A stretch of DNA of 64,000 nt, taken from positions 1 to 64,000 of the forward strand of contig QKWP01000634.1 in assembly GCA_003550325.1 (NCBI GenBank), given 5' to 3'. Numbering within the stretch: the stretch's first letter is position 1; every line of letters begins with the position of its first letter. Both the position numbers and the translations under genes were made by a program. This document shows positions 42,896 to 53,912 of this stretch, piece after piece. Source of the stretch: Gigaspora rosea (lineage: Eukaryota > Glomeromycota > Glomeromycetes > Diversisporales > Gigasporaceae). The notes under the pieces are model-generated. The model was not told where the DNA came from, ran no database searches, and saw only the letters and a list, made by a program, of their open reading frames with translations.

Positions 42896-44161
42896 TATAC
42901 ATAAGGATGAAATTATTTCGGGTTCTAAAACCTGAAATTAAAATTTGAAGACAAAATTGTTTTTGATCTATTTTACTTGAAAGACATACTTTTTTTGAAT
43001 AAACGAAATTATAAGGAACATATCTATATAAATTTTATTTGCTCTTCCTTATAAAAAATTTTAATTTTAGGGTGTGGCGACTTAGGGAAGTTGGTAAGTT
43101 GTTACCCCCCAAGTGGCAGGTCTAGAGTTCAAATCCCACTGGCGACGCTTTTGAAAAATAGACCTGTGTTCCGGTAACTGTGTCTTGTCGATCGGTTGGG
43201 TACACTACCTGTAGTCCTTGGTTACCATCTTGAATGGGAGCTTTCAGCCGAAATTGTGTCTCGTTATACAGACAAATTCAAGGAACCGGAGAAACAGAAA
43301 CCCATTTGGCAAGTCCCGAGTGAAGAGGTAGCTAGACTTTCGACGGTACCAGGGAAAAGGATCTTAGCAGTGACTGACCGGAAAACTGGACGGGCAAGAG
43401 CCCCTATGGCAAAGGGAGCCCACCAACCTGGCCGCCAGAGAAACCGGAGGAAAAGGTCATGTGTTATAGAAGCATGAACCAAGGAAAGGGGGACCTTAGG
43501 CACCTAAAGCCTGGCAGACCGATCCTTCCGGGCCAACTGGATTGGTAGTCTGGGATAACTGGGGAAAAGGATCCAAAGAGTGACTGACCGGGTACTGGGG
43601 TCTAGTGAACTTCACAAGGGCAGTAGTAGGTAATGGTAGCGGTTGCAGGGTATCCCTCTAACTGCAAGTTGTTTGCCTCGGTGAATGTGTAAGTTACCGA
43701 AAGTGTAGGTGAATACCTGTGGGGGACAGGTATCACTCTACCAGGTTTACTACAGGGGCAAATGCCCTCCAATAGGTATTTGGCTAAAGCCTCAGGGTAC
43801 TTTCACAGCGAATTACTCGTGAAAGGATATATTGAGAGGAACATTGAACATGGGTAAAAGCCAGAGAGTTTAAATAGGCAATCCCCTAGCTGGGTTGCAG
43901 GTATGGCATCTAGTGTAGAACCTTCGGGCGGACTATTTAAATTAGACAACCAAAAGTTGTATGTGTGGCTAGTTGTACTCTCGTTATACAAATGTAATAT
44001 GTGGCACAGTCATATTGACCGGGCCAACCCGTTTGGATCAATAAAGTGCTAGGGTACCTAAGTAGTCATCTTAATATTAAAAAAAAAAAAAAAAATTTTT
44101 AATTTTCTTTAATAAAGATGAAATAGGCCTTTTTTAAAAATCAATTTCGGTAGCATCACTA
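42896..44161 (-). mobile_element. Second copy of the 239 bp hAT-like MITE, split by a retroelement
   Basis: Reverse-oriented copy of 36080-36318. The outer parts are 42896-43068 and 44097-44161, flanked by GTCTAGAT (42888-42895) and GTCTGGAT (44162-44169), an 8 bp duplication with one mismatch. A poly-A retroelement interrupts it at 43069-44096. Confidence 0.75.
43069..44096 (+). mobile_element. ~1 kb tRNA-headed, poly-A-tailed retroelement (SINE-like), copy 1
   Basis: Inserted in the MITE with a 10 bp duplication TTTTAATTTT (43059-43068, 44097-44106) and ending in a long A-run. The first ~80 bases fold like a tRNA. The acceptor GTGTGGC (43072-43078) pairs with GCGACGC (43142-43148) at 6 of 7. 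A D-arm CTTA...TAAG closes a GGGAAGTTGG loop. An anticodon-like stem is TGTTA/TGGCA. The T-loop region GAGTTCAAATCCC matches the pol III B box, and TAGGGAAGTTGG resembles an A box. The T-stem is degraded. The body (about 900 bp) is unusually GC-rich for this DNA and has no long frame. AATAAA occurs about 45 bp before the tail. A second copy at 48779 shares the full length. Confidence 0.75.
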
Positions 44162-44359
44162 GTCTGGATCAGAAATATTGGTTTGAGTTAATAAGATTTA
44201 GATTAAATATTGCCCCAAGTTATAAACTGATTAAACAAGTTATTCAATTAGATTGGCACATATAATATTAATTTGTACTAGCTAATTATAACTGAATATG
44301 TACAAATAATAACATATAAAAGTACATTTTACAAACTTGTACTCAAATATAAAATAGAA

Positions 44360-45262
44360 AGTAGGGGGGTTTTCAGAAATTACGTAATTTTTTAGTAGGA
44401 GGGTGGGTCCCTAAAATATTAGGTTATAATTATAATTCTGATCAAATTTTTATAATTTTGGTTAAAAGTATAAAATTATAAAATTATTAATAACTATTGT
44501 TCTACTGAACCAATTTAGATGATTTAACTACCAAAATGTTTGTCTCACTGAGATGATTCTAACATATCCAAAATCATTAAAATCTAATCACAGGGTCCCA
44601 AAATTGTCAACTTTTGTATAATTTTAATAGTGATTTTTTAGAATCACTAAGTAAATGTCATTAATATTGAATAACTTTTGATTTACTAGCCCATTTTGGA
44701 TGATTTTACTACTAAAATGGTTTGTCTCAGTAAAACGATTCTTACAAGCCCAAAATCACTAAATTCCAAGCACAAAATTCAAAGATTAATAAAGATTTAT
44801 ATTGTTAGAAAAACAATAAAATTTTTATTGATCTTGGAATTCTGTAATTAGAATTTAGTGATTTTGGGCTTGTTAGAATCATCTTACTGAGACGAACATT
44901 TTGGCAGTTAAATAATCCAAAATGGACCAGTGAATCAAAAGTTATTTAATATTAAAGAAATTTCCTTAGTGATTCTAAAAAATCACTATTAAAATTACAC
45001 AAAAGTTGGGATTCTGTGATTAGATTTTAACAATTTTGGGCTTGTTAGAATCGTCTCAGTAAGACAAACATTTTGGTAGTTAAATCATTTAAATTGGTTC
45101 ACTAGAGCAATAGTTATTATTAATTTCATAAATTAAAACAATGAATAAATTTTAAAAAATATAAAATTTGATTGGCTAATAGAGTATTAGATGTGGTTAG
45201 GTGGTTAAAATTTTGAAATTTATTAGTAACAAAATATTATGTAATTTCTGAAAGCCCCCTAA
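44360..45262. mobile_element. 0.9 kb fold-back element (two ~440 bp inverted arms)
   Basis: The left tip TAGGGGGGTTTTCAGAAATT and the right tip read backwards TAGGGGGCTTTCAGAAATTA are inverted. The arms match along most of their length (for example CCAAAATGTTTGTCTCACTG at the left against the inverse near 45060), meeting near 44810 (AAACAATAAAATTTTTATTG). Each arm also contains a diverged internal repeat of the AGATGATTCTAAC block. No coding capacity; a transcript would be almost entirely double-stranded. Confidence 0.8.
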
Positions 45263-47738
45263 ACTTTTTTTACCATTAAAGTTTTATAAAATATCCTTGT
45301 AGATAGGTATATGGTATATAAAAAGGTTTAATTTAAATAGATCAAACTTCATTAATATTGTACCTTTTTTTTTGTTTTTAAATAATTTAAGGGTAGAGGT
45401 ACATATATCATTTTTATATAGTTTTTATATGATATTTTGAAATTATTATATAAAATTGACATATGCTACTAATAAAACTTTTTAAATTACAACTAATTTT
45501 TATTAAAATTTTACAAAATATAAATAAAACAATTTATCTATTATGGTAAAATTTTGAACTATTATTATATTTTAAAAAAATATACTTGTATATATTACAA
45601 AGTTTTTCTGGATTGGCCAAAAATTTTCTGGATTACACAAAATTGCTAATGCTAATTGGTCAATTTACATAAATTTATAAATTAGTTTTATTACTAAATT
45701 TTAATACCCAATCTTTAAAATTTTATATTTTACTGAGTTTTTAACCAATTTTAATAATTTTACTATTATTAGAATCAGAAAAATCTGCTCTACAAACTTA
45801 GCTTAAAATATAATTAGTTTACTTATTATAATTTTTTATAAAATTAAATATAAAAAATTTACCATTAAGTTTATATATAATTTTAAAATAGTACTCTCTA
45901 CCCTTAAACTTTTTATAAATTTTATAGCATTATAGCAATATATTTGATTTTTTAGTTGCTATTAGTTTTTAGTAGTTTTATTAAAGCTTAAGTATAAAGC
46001 AGATAAAAACTTTAACAAGTTCTTCTAAACCTTTTGATTAGAGTTTTTTTTATTAATAAAAATGTAATAGGAACTTGAAATTTTTATTTTATTGTATTTT
46101 ATAATTTTTTTAGTTGAAAAATATTTATTTTTACTATTTTATTATTTTAAAAAAGCTAATTATTTGAATTAAATATACTGTATATAAATTTTATATTATC
46201 TAAAGCAAGTTAATAAATAATCTTACTGTATTTAATTAGTAATTCATTAACATAAATGATAAAATCTAAAAAAGCTATATCAATAAATAATCAAAGATAT
46301 TGCAATATGAACTAGGCTAATGCGTAGTATTGTGTGTCTGGAGCATATGATAATCATTATATAACACAAATGTGAAAGTATATATTTTTGTTGTACTAAA
46401 TTACAAATTTGAACACGTGTCCAAATAGACAAAAATTTTCCAATTTATATTTCTGATATGATCTTCATAATGTTTATGTGAATGCATCAAAAAAGTAAAT
46501 TTGGTAGCGTAATGTATCAAAAATGAAATTTATGTATTACTGTATTTAGAAATTAAGGGTTCTTTGCTATACTCCAGACCAATAATAAAAGATATAGCAA
46601 TAAGAATAATAAAGAGTTCTTTATTATATTTGACCCAAATTAAATTAATTTTTAATCTGTAATTTGTATAATTTGTCAAGTTGGGTCAACCTATATGAGT
46701 CAACTAACCTATGTTATAGAACAAGTTTTAGTATTAGTTTCTTGAATGTATTTTCTAGTATATTTTATTATATTATTTTATTATTATATTATATTATTTT
46801 ATATTATTAACTATATATAGCTTAGTTATAAGTACGAGTAAGATGGTTAACCATTTCTACCATTTCTATCATTTCTATCATTTTTTATATTTCTACCATT
46901 TCTACTATTTCGTACCATTGTAACTAATAGCTAGAAAAAAATATATAAACCCTAGATTTATCCTTTCCTGCACATTAGATATAGATTTTTCCTCCTTCTC
47001 CCTCTAATGCCTAAACATAGTTATATCTCTTGCACATTATTATCTAAATAAATAAAATATATCTTTGATCAATAAATATACTCTTGTCATTTAATAAATA
47101 TATACCGAACCGCTCTGTAAAGTAATATTCCACTTTTACACCACTTCATATCTTCTCTGACCCTTACAAGATCCCTATCGCTGTGTTGCAAGTACTATAT
47201 TGAAAGCTATAGTCTGAATAACAACTCTACTTTACTGACTCTTTAGCAAGTAAGTAGGACCCAGTTAATTAACTCTTTACAAGTATTAGTACTATTACTG
47301 GCTTTTAAAAACATCAAGTTAGAACTAGAATTTCTTATAATAAGCAATATAGTATTAGCTATTTTGATATTCTATTTTGTATTTGCTAACTTTTTTTTAA
47401 GAGTAAAGAGTATATAAATCATTTATTATATGATATAAGTTGCAAATTTTTTTGTATAATAGATTATATAGTAAACACACCTCTAATTGAGTAATTACCT
47501 GTTTCAAAAATTATTTTAACTATTAATTTTTTGTGTAACTCTAGCATATTTGAAGTCACAGCAAATTTAACTATATAATGAAATATATTTTTTTAACATA
47601 ATACAACCTTTGAATATTTTACTACTATAAATAGAAAGTTTATTCTGTTTATTGCATGGGTCTTATGTGACAATCCATACTTTTTTCATTACTTATTGGC
47701 ACGATTGTTACATTAGATACCGTGCAATAAAATAGTTA
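45263..47738. other. AT-rich spacer, no gene
   Basis: Nothing recognisable except a short array of ATTTCTACC/ATTTCTATC units at about 46853-46912. No frame with protein-like composition. Confidence 0.5.
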
Positions 47739-47884
47739 GGGGAGTAACAAAAATCAGGTGATTTTTTAGGGGGGGGTAAAAAAAGTTAAAATTATATATA
47801 AAAACCTGACTATTTATATATTGAAGAAGAGGGAGGGGGGTAGGCCTCTGATAAAAAATAATCAGGTGATTAATGACACTGCCC
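47739..47884 (+). mobile_element. PIF/Harbinger-like MITE, copy 2
   Basis: 146 bp copy of the element at 37392, starting GGGGAGTAAC and ending ACACTGCCC, with TTA on both sides (47736-47738 and 47885-47887). Confidence 0.8.
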
Positions 47885-47998
47885 TTATTATATGGGTGTA
47901 GAATAACCCATTACATATACAGGTTCATATTTAAATCCTGTGCCTTTGGCACAGGATATAAACCTGTGTGTACTGGGTTATTCACTACAACCCATACA
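47885..47998. repeat. ~105 bp hairpin next to the MITE
   Basis: TATGGGTGTAGAATAACCCA pairs with TGGGTTATTCACTACAACCC, then ACAGGTT...AAATCCTGTGCC pairs with GGCACAGGATATAAACCTGT around a TTT loop. It is a small fold-back directly downstream of the MITE. Confidence 0.7.
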
Positions 47999-48713
47999 AT
48001 AACTATAAAATATTACCCAATTTTGGTAAAAATTAATAGTGGTTTTGAAAACTTTTATTAATAGCATATTTTAATTTTATATATAAAATCTTATTGTACT
48101 ACAAAAATCATATGATAAGTGATCAATATACACTTTACCCTTAATAGTATAAAATAATAGATTATCTAATCAGAATTTTTTTTTAGTATAATGCAAGCAG
48201 AAATCTTCTAATATCAAACAAAAATATAAACTTTACTATATAGTAGCCTACTATATTATTGTAGACACTTTTAAAAAATTTATACAGAGCTAAATATATA
48301 AGAGATTGAACTAAAAATTAAATTATAAGTTCTTTAAATTTTTAAAAAAATTTATGCTACAGTTTTTAAGATAATTAAGTTTAAGTAAAATTTTAGAATT
48401 TTTTTTTTTGTAACTTAGGCAGTTTTACCAGTATTTTATTAAGATACTAAGTATATTGCTATATTAATATACTCGTTTACTCCTAATTTGCAAATCTGAT
48501 ATTACTTGGCTGCCATAAAAGTGCCTAAGTGCAATCTCCATATTAATTTAAAGACTAATCTAAAAACTAGAAATTATATTAAACTACCTAAGTGCTATAC
48601 CAAAATGGTTTCTTCTTTTCTTTGTATTCCTTTAACTAACAAAAAATTTAATATATAGATAAGACTTGTGTAACAAGAAAAACAAAAAAAAAAAAAAAAA
48701 AAAAAAAAGATAA
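47999..48713. other. Spacer, no gene
   Basis: AT-rich, ending in a long A-run (about 48687-48710) directly before the MITE at 48714. Nothing else recognised. Confidence 0.5.
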
Positions 48714-48778
48714 GGGGAGTAACTAACAAAAATCAGATGATTTTTTAAAGGAGAGTGGGGTAAAAAAAGTTGAAATTA

Positions 48779-50409
48779 AAGGGTGTGGTAACTTAGGGAA
48801 GTTGGTAAGTTGTCACCCCCAAGTGGCAGGTCTTGAGTTCAAATCCCACTGGCGACGCTTTTGAAAAAATAGACCTGTGTTCCGGTAACTATTTCTTGTC
48901 GATCGGTTGGGTATATCACCTGTAGTCCTTGGTTACCATCTTGAATGGAAGCTTTCGGGCGAAGTTGTATCTTGTTACACAGACAAATCCAAGGAACTGG
49001 AGAAACAGAACCCATTTGGCAAGTCCCGAGTAAGGGGGTAGCTCTGATCTTCGACGGTGCTACCAAAAATTGGAATTTGGACTGAAACCGGAGAACCAGA
49101 TGTTGTCCTTGGGGACAAGATCTACCAACCTGGCCGCCGGAGTCGCACCGGAGAAAAAGGACCCATGTTTAGGAATTGGGGACCAAGGGGAGAAAAACCA
49201 TAATGGCACCTAATGCCGGGTAGATCAACCCTTCCGGGCCAACTGGATTGGAAGTTTGGGATATACCGGTAAAGGACCGGAGGGAAATGATTGTGAGTGC
49301 CGGGGTTGGAGTGAACCTTACAAGGGCAGTAGTAGGTAATGGTAGCGGTTGCAGGGTATCCCTGACTGCAAGTTGTTTGGCTCAGTGAATGCGTAAGTTA
49401 CCGAAAGTGTAGGTGAATACCTGTGGGGGACAGGTATCGCTCTACCAGGTTTACCGCAGGGGCAAATGCTCTCCAATAGGTGTTTGGCTAAAGCCTCAGG
49501 GTACTTTTAACAGCAAATTACTCGTGAAAGGGTATATTGGAAGGAATATTAAACATGGGTAGAAGCCAGAGTGTTTAAATAGGCAATCCCTTAGTTGGGT
49601 TGCAGGTATGGCATCTAGTGTAGAACCTTCGGGTGGACTACTTAAATTAGACAACCAAAAATTGTACATGTGGCTAGTTGTACTCTCGTTATACAAATGT
49701 AATATGTGGCACAGTCATACTGACCAGGCCAACCCGCTCAGTGATGGACAGTCACATTTGATGACTATAATGACTTAGATGACTTTGTCACTAATCATTT
49801 GTCACTCTAAAAAATTAAGTGACAAGTCACTTAAATAATTATAAAGGGAATGTTTAAAGCATTGTGCATCATATGTTTTTGACTATTTAGTTAGTTAAAG
49901 TTAGGGTAAGGGTTGGTTCGGGGTTAGGGTTAGGGCATGTTTTATAGGTAAAATCACCTTCCCGACATTTTTTATTAGTGCATCAATATAGGTTTAGGAA
50001 TTAGTTTTCTTGTATTCTTCGTTTTCTCGCTTTATTTCTTCTTTTTTTCTTTGTAGGGCTGATCTGTGTCAATCAAAACAAACAATTTGATTGGCCTTAT
50101 ATCATATATTGCATAATATTTTTAAATTTAATAAAAATCTAATTTTTATTGGCTATTTAAGTGACACATGACTAAGTGACATAGTGACATATGTCATTTT
50201 ATATTATTTTTTATTTACATGTGATTTTGTCATTTCATTCGTGACAAAGTGACTAAGTATATCGTGTCATAATATAACATGACTAGATAACTAAGGTCAC
50301 AATTAAAACCCCCAAGTGACATGGGTTTTGTCCATCACTGAACCTCCTTGTACCAATAAAGTGCTAGGGTACCTAAGTGGTCATCTTAATATTAAAAAAA
50401 AAAAAAAAA
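48779..50409 (+). mobile_element. tRNA-headed ~1 kb retroelement, copy 2 (interrupted)
   Basis: Flanked by a 10 bp duplication GTTGAAATTA (48769-48778 and 50410-50419) and ending in poly-A. The head (48783 onward) keeps the D-arm CTTA/TAAG, the anticodon-like stem TGTCA/TGGCA and the B-box-like GAGTTCAAATCCC. The body matches copy 1 to its end (CAATAAAGTGCTAGGGTACC), with a few indels around 49040-49180. Without the hAT insertion at 49739-50340 its length is again about 1 kb. Confidence 0.75.
49739..50340. mobile_element. 602 bp hAT-type non-autonomous element inside the retroelement
   Basis: Perfect 12 bp inverted ends CAGTGATGGACA / TGTCCATCACTG. The flanks AACCCGCT (49731-49738) and AACCTCCT (50341-50348) are a probable diverged 8 bp duplication (6 of 8). 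The interior holds many GTGACAAAGTGACTAAGT-like words on both strands and a GGGTTAGGGTTAGGG stretch at 49921-49935. No coding capacity. Confidence 0.8.
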
Positions 50410-50508
50410 GTTGAAATTATATATAAAAACCTGACTATATATATATTAAAGAAAAGGGAGGGAGTAGGCCTCTGATAAAAAATAATCAGGCGATTAATGA
50501 CACTGCCC

Positions 50509-51176
50509 TAATACACTATTGTAACCTGTGCCAGGCTTAATAAAAATTATATAACAAATACAACTATTGTATATCTTTACTATAGGGCTATGCCTTGAAA
50601 CTATATCTTATTCTGACTATATAACCAACCTCGGATATCCTTTAACTATCAACTGGAGCAACATTAAATAGAATAGCACTAGAACAGTACTAGAACCATA
50701 TCCATAAACAAACACATCATGTGGTTGTATTCTACTAGGTCTCAGGGTTAATGATATTCTGTGTTTCACATATTATAGCAGAATTCACAGAATTGTACTT
50801 AAGTCACAGACTTTAGTATTGTCACCGCAGAATCGCACAGAATTTGAAGATTTTGAGTAATATGCACAGAATTTATAAATTATCTGTAGTGTTACTATTG
50901 TATTACCGTATTTGTGTGTAATAGCGGCCGGGCGTTATTTAGAGTCTTGGCCTGAATTAAGCTTAATTTAGGCTAAAATTTTAATTCCATACCTGCATGT
51001 TATTATACGCAAATACAGTACTAAAAAACTCAAATATTATCAGTACTATTACTATGGTATCATTAATTATTTTTTTTTAAGCTATAGTATTGAACATACC
51101 TTTTCATTATATAATACAATCTTGGGTGATAATAGGCAAAGCTTATCTAAAGAATCGCTAAAAAGTTTAGCAATAA
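50509..51176. other. Spacer, no gene
   Basis: Contains short facing CACAGAATT words (50780-50875) also seen near 52640-52760. No open frame of note. Confidence 0.4.
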
Positions 51177-51444
51177 TAGTAATTGTACTTGGCCAAAAAA
51201 ACATTACTCGGTTAACCGATGAGTAAACTCACAGGTTACTCAGATAATCAATAGATGGAACCCCGAATAATCTATGTGAGGTTATATTTGAGCATCATAG
51301 TAAAAATTTTTTTGGTTAGCACTTTTGGTTTGGTATATTAAGCTACATTTCACACATTAGATCGAACTTTCACCCATCTTTAACTTTTTTTGAAATACAA
51401 TGTCTCTAAAAAAAAACAAACTTATGCTCACTAAAAAAAAAAAA

Positions 51445-51681
51445 NNNNNNNNNNNNNNNNNNNNNNNNNNNNNNNNNNNNNNNNNNNNNNNNNNNNNNNN
51501 NNNNNNNNNNNNNNNNNNNNNNNNNNNNNNNNNNNNNNNNNNNNNNNNNNNNNNNNNNNNNNNNNNNNNNNNNNNNNNNNNNNNNNNNNNNNNNNNNNNN
51601 NNNNNNNNNNNNNNNNNNNNNNNNNNNNNNNNNNNNNNNNNNNNNNNNNNNNNNNNNNNNNNNNNNNNNNNNNNNNNNNNN
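51445..51681. other. Assembly gap (237 N)
   Basis: Run of N flanked on both sides by poly-A. Frames read through it are meaningless. Confidence 0.99.
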
Positions 51682-51714
51682 AAAAAAAAAAAAAAAAACC
51701 ATTTCGACCTATTT

Positions 51715-51925
51715 TTATCTCTCTCTTCCTTTTACTCCTCTCTTCCTTTTACCTCTCTCACCCTTTTACCTCTTTCACCCTTTTACCTCTCTCTCCCTTA
51801 CCTTTCTCTTTCTTTTACCTCTTTCTCTCTTTTACCCCTCTCTTCCTTTTATCCCTCTCTCCCTTTTACCCCTTTTTCTCTTTTACCTCTCTCTTTCTTT
51901 TACTACTTTTTCCCTTTTACCTGCC
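51715..51925 (+). repeat. Polypyrimidine minisatellite, ~15 bp unit
   Basis: About 14 imperfect units of CTCTCTCCCTTTTAC on the + strand. Nearly pure C/T for some 200 bases, right next to the poly-A-flanked gap. Confidence 0.85.
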
Positions 51926-52514
51926 AGATTACTATTATAGCCCGGATTTTTCATTAGCACATTTCAAATATAACATTTATAAAAATTACCCCCATTAGCA
52001 TTCTTTAAAATATACCTATTTGCCATTTAGCGGGTTTCAAATATAACCTTTTTCTCCAATACCTACTTTTCAAATATAACCTTTTTTGAAAAACGGCACT
52101 CCATTAGCTATTTTTCAACTATAACCTTACATAGATTATTCAGGGTCCTCAATAGATATACCCAGATATAAAATCTTACTCGTTTTACTCAAGTAAACTG
52201 TCATGTGATTGCTTGCAAGAATTATTGAAGCCAATCAATTTCATATTATTTAAAATCTGTTCAGCAACATAAAACAAGTAATTTAAGGTATAATATATAA
52301 AAACCTTGTGTTTGATGACACAATTCATTATTAATATCTAATTATTTAGATATTCCTACTTGGGTATTACCCAGGTATATCTACCTGAGTATTACTTGGG
52401 TGAATCTACCTGGGTATTGCTCGAGTGAATCTACTTGAGTAACTCTAGTCTTTACCCGGTTAACCAGTTAATCGCAGGTAACTCGGGTAATACTTGACCC
52501 AGATATAATCTCTA

Positions 52515-53269
52515 AGCAATGATTTACTTTAAAAAATTCATATAATAATTCGAATCTTATTATTTGATGGATACAATAACAATGGTTTCACATGCTATTA
52601 CAAGGTTTGAACCTTGATACTGGTTTTTTTCAATAAAGCTTGCTTGAATTTGAGCACATTTTATTACAGAATTAGATGTTTTTCACCACATAATTGCACA
52701 TAATCTTCCAAAATTGTTCATATTGCAGCACAGAATTTATTTTTTATATGTACAGAATTTTTTTTTTAGCACCGCAAAAAATCATCGGCCCTGCTAGGTT
52801 TGTTCAGATTTGGAAGAATAAACAAAGCCGATCTTTTGAAGAGAGTAAACCAAATCCTAATTTTTTATCAAAAATTTTGAAGAAATGGCTAAAAAATGAA
52901 AAAATGATATAGAGAAGTCACTTGTAAAAAATTCAAAAGAGAGTGTGATTAGAAAACTCATTTCTCTGTTGTTCCCCATGATATGGTTACAGGTTACTTT
53001 GTCAACAGAATAAAAATGATGATTCCACCAAAATTTTTCATACAAGAGCACCATCTCCTGCCAGTTATTTTGTACCAAAACACTTTGGCTTGTATGCTGA
53101 ATATATCAAAGGAGTCCCTTAAATTAGTGAGAATTGACCTTTGTAAAAACCGTAGGTCCTGTAATAATATCAATGTACAATTAACACCCACTACGTATAT
53201 AAGCAAAAAATTTTTAAATTTTTATAGTAAATAATCTTTATATTCTGTATTAAAAATAACTATATAATA
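52515..53269. other. Spacer, no gene
   Basis: AT-rich. Overlapping 60-83 residue frames on both strands at 52690-53230 have no recognisable composition or partner exons. Confidence 0.4.
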
Positions 53270-53912
53270 CAGTAAAACCTCTATAAGAGCACCTCTATAA
53301 GAGCATACTCCCATTATATGCATGTTTAAAGTTTATTTCCAAGCTTGGGACTTAGTGCTAAATGCACACTCTATAAATGCACACTCTATAAATGCACACT
53401 CTATAAATGCACACTCTATAAATGCACACTCTATAAATGCACACTCTATAAATGCACATATTAAGGGGTTTCAGAATTAAAGTAAGGAAATCTAATTTTG
53501 ATAGAAGTAGGTGACGTATTCATTTTCAAATGAGCGATGTATCAACTTTATTTCATTTTAAGATAAATTTGAAATGATAATTTATGTCGTTGAAAAGTTT
53601 ATTTATTTCGTTAAATGGGAGTCTAAAACACTCCCATTTCATTTTCCTATTTCAAAATTTTGATAAGCAATTAAGATTTTTTAAACCACTTATTTCCGAC
53701 TTTTTTTTTAATTCTGAAATCCCTCATTATATAATTCTCTATAAATGCACAGTATAGTTTAGTTCCAACCTATAAAAGCTCTCTACACGTGCATACTCTC
53801 ACCCTTTTATTTTTTTTACTATGGTCCCTATGAAAGTGCATATAGAGACATCTAGCTTTAAGTGCACATATATATTCGGTCCCCAGTGTGTGCATTTATA
53901 GAGGCTTTACTG
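53270..53912. mobile_element. 643 bp pogo/Tigger-type MITE
   Basis: The left end CAGTAAAACCTCTATAAGAG and the right end read backwards CAGTAAAGCCTCTATAAATG match at 17 of 20. TA flanks both sides (53268-53269 and 53913-53914). Further TIR-like words (CTCTATAAGAGCA, TCTATAAATGCAC) are iterated inside. No transposase. Confidence 0.82.
53363..53460 (+). repeat. 15 bp tandem array derived from the TIR word
   Basis: More than six head-to-tail copies of GCACACTCTATAAAT (period exactly 15). Each contains the CTCTATAA core of the element's own TIR, so the array looks like an expansion of the end sequence inside the MITE. Confidence 0.9.

Larger units (their letters stand above)
48714..50508 (+). mobile_element. 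PIF/Harbinger-like MITE, copy 3, split by nested insertions
   Basis: The outer halves 48714-48778 and 50410-50508 match the elements at 37392 and 47739. TAA flanks both sides (48711-48713 and 50509-50511). A tRNA-headed retroelement is inserted after the GTTGAAATTA word. Confidence 0.8.
51177..52514. mobile_element. Candidate hAT-type element containing the assembly gap
   Basis: The ends TAGTAATTGTACTTGG and (read backwards) TAGAGATTATATCTGGGTCA are loosely inverted, followed in both arms by ATTACTCGGTTAACC / TATTACCCGAGTTACC. The flanks AGCAATAA (51169-51176) and AGCAATGA (52515-52522) match at 7 of 8. The inside has iterated CTACCTGGGTATTAC words (52350-52440) and AAATATAACCTTTTT words (51965-52130). 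Boundaries are moderately supported. Confidence 0.5.

Noticed and set aside
43072-43148. A functional tRNA gene
   Set aside because: The cloverleaf has a broken T-stem, a mismatch in the acceptor and an oversized anticodon loop, and it is fused to a 900 bp body with poly-A and a target duplication. It is a retroelement head.
43196-43477. 93-residue frame in the retroelement body
   Set aside because: Not conserved in copy 2 (indels break it) and not similar to a known domain; the opposite strand is also open.
51400-51957. 185-residue frame across the N gap
   Set aside because: The frame is carried through unknown bases and then a low-complexity pyrimidine tract.
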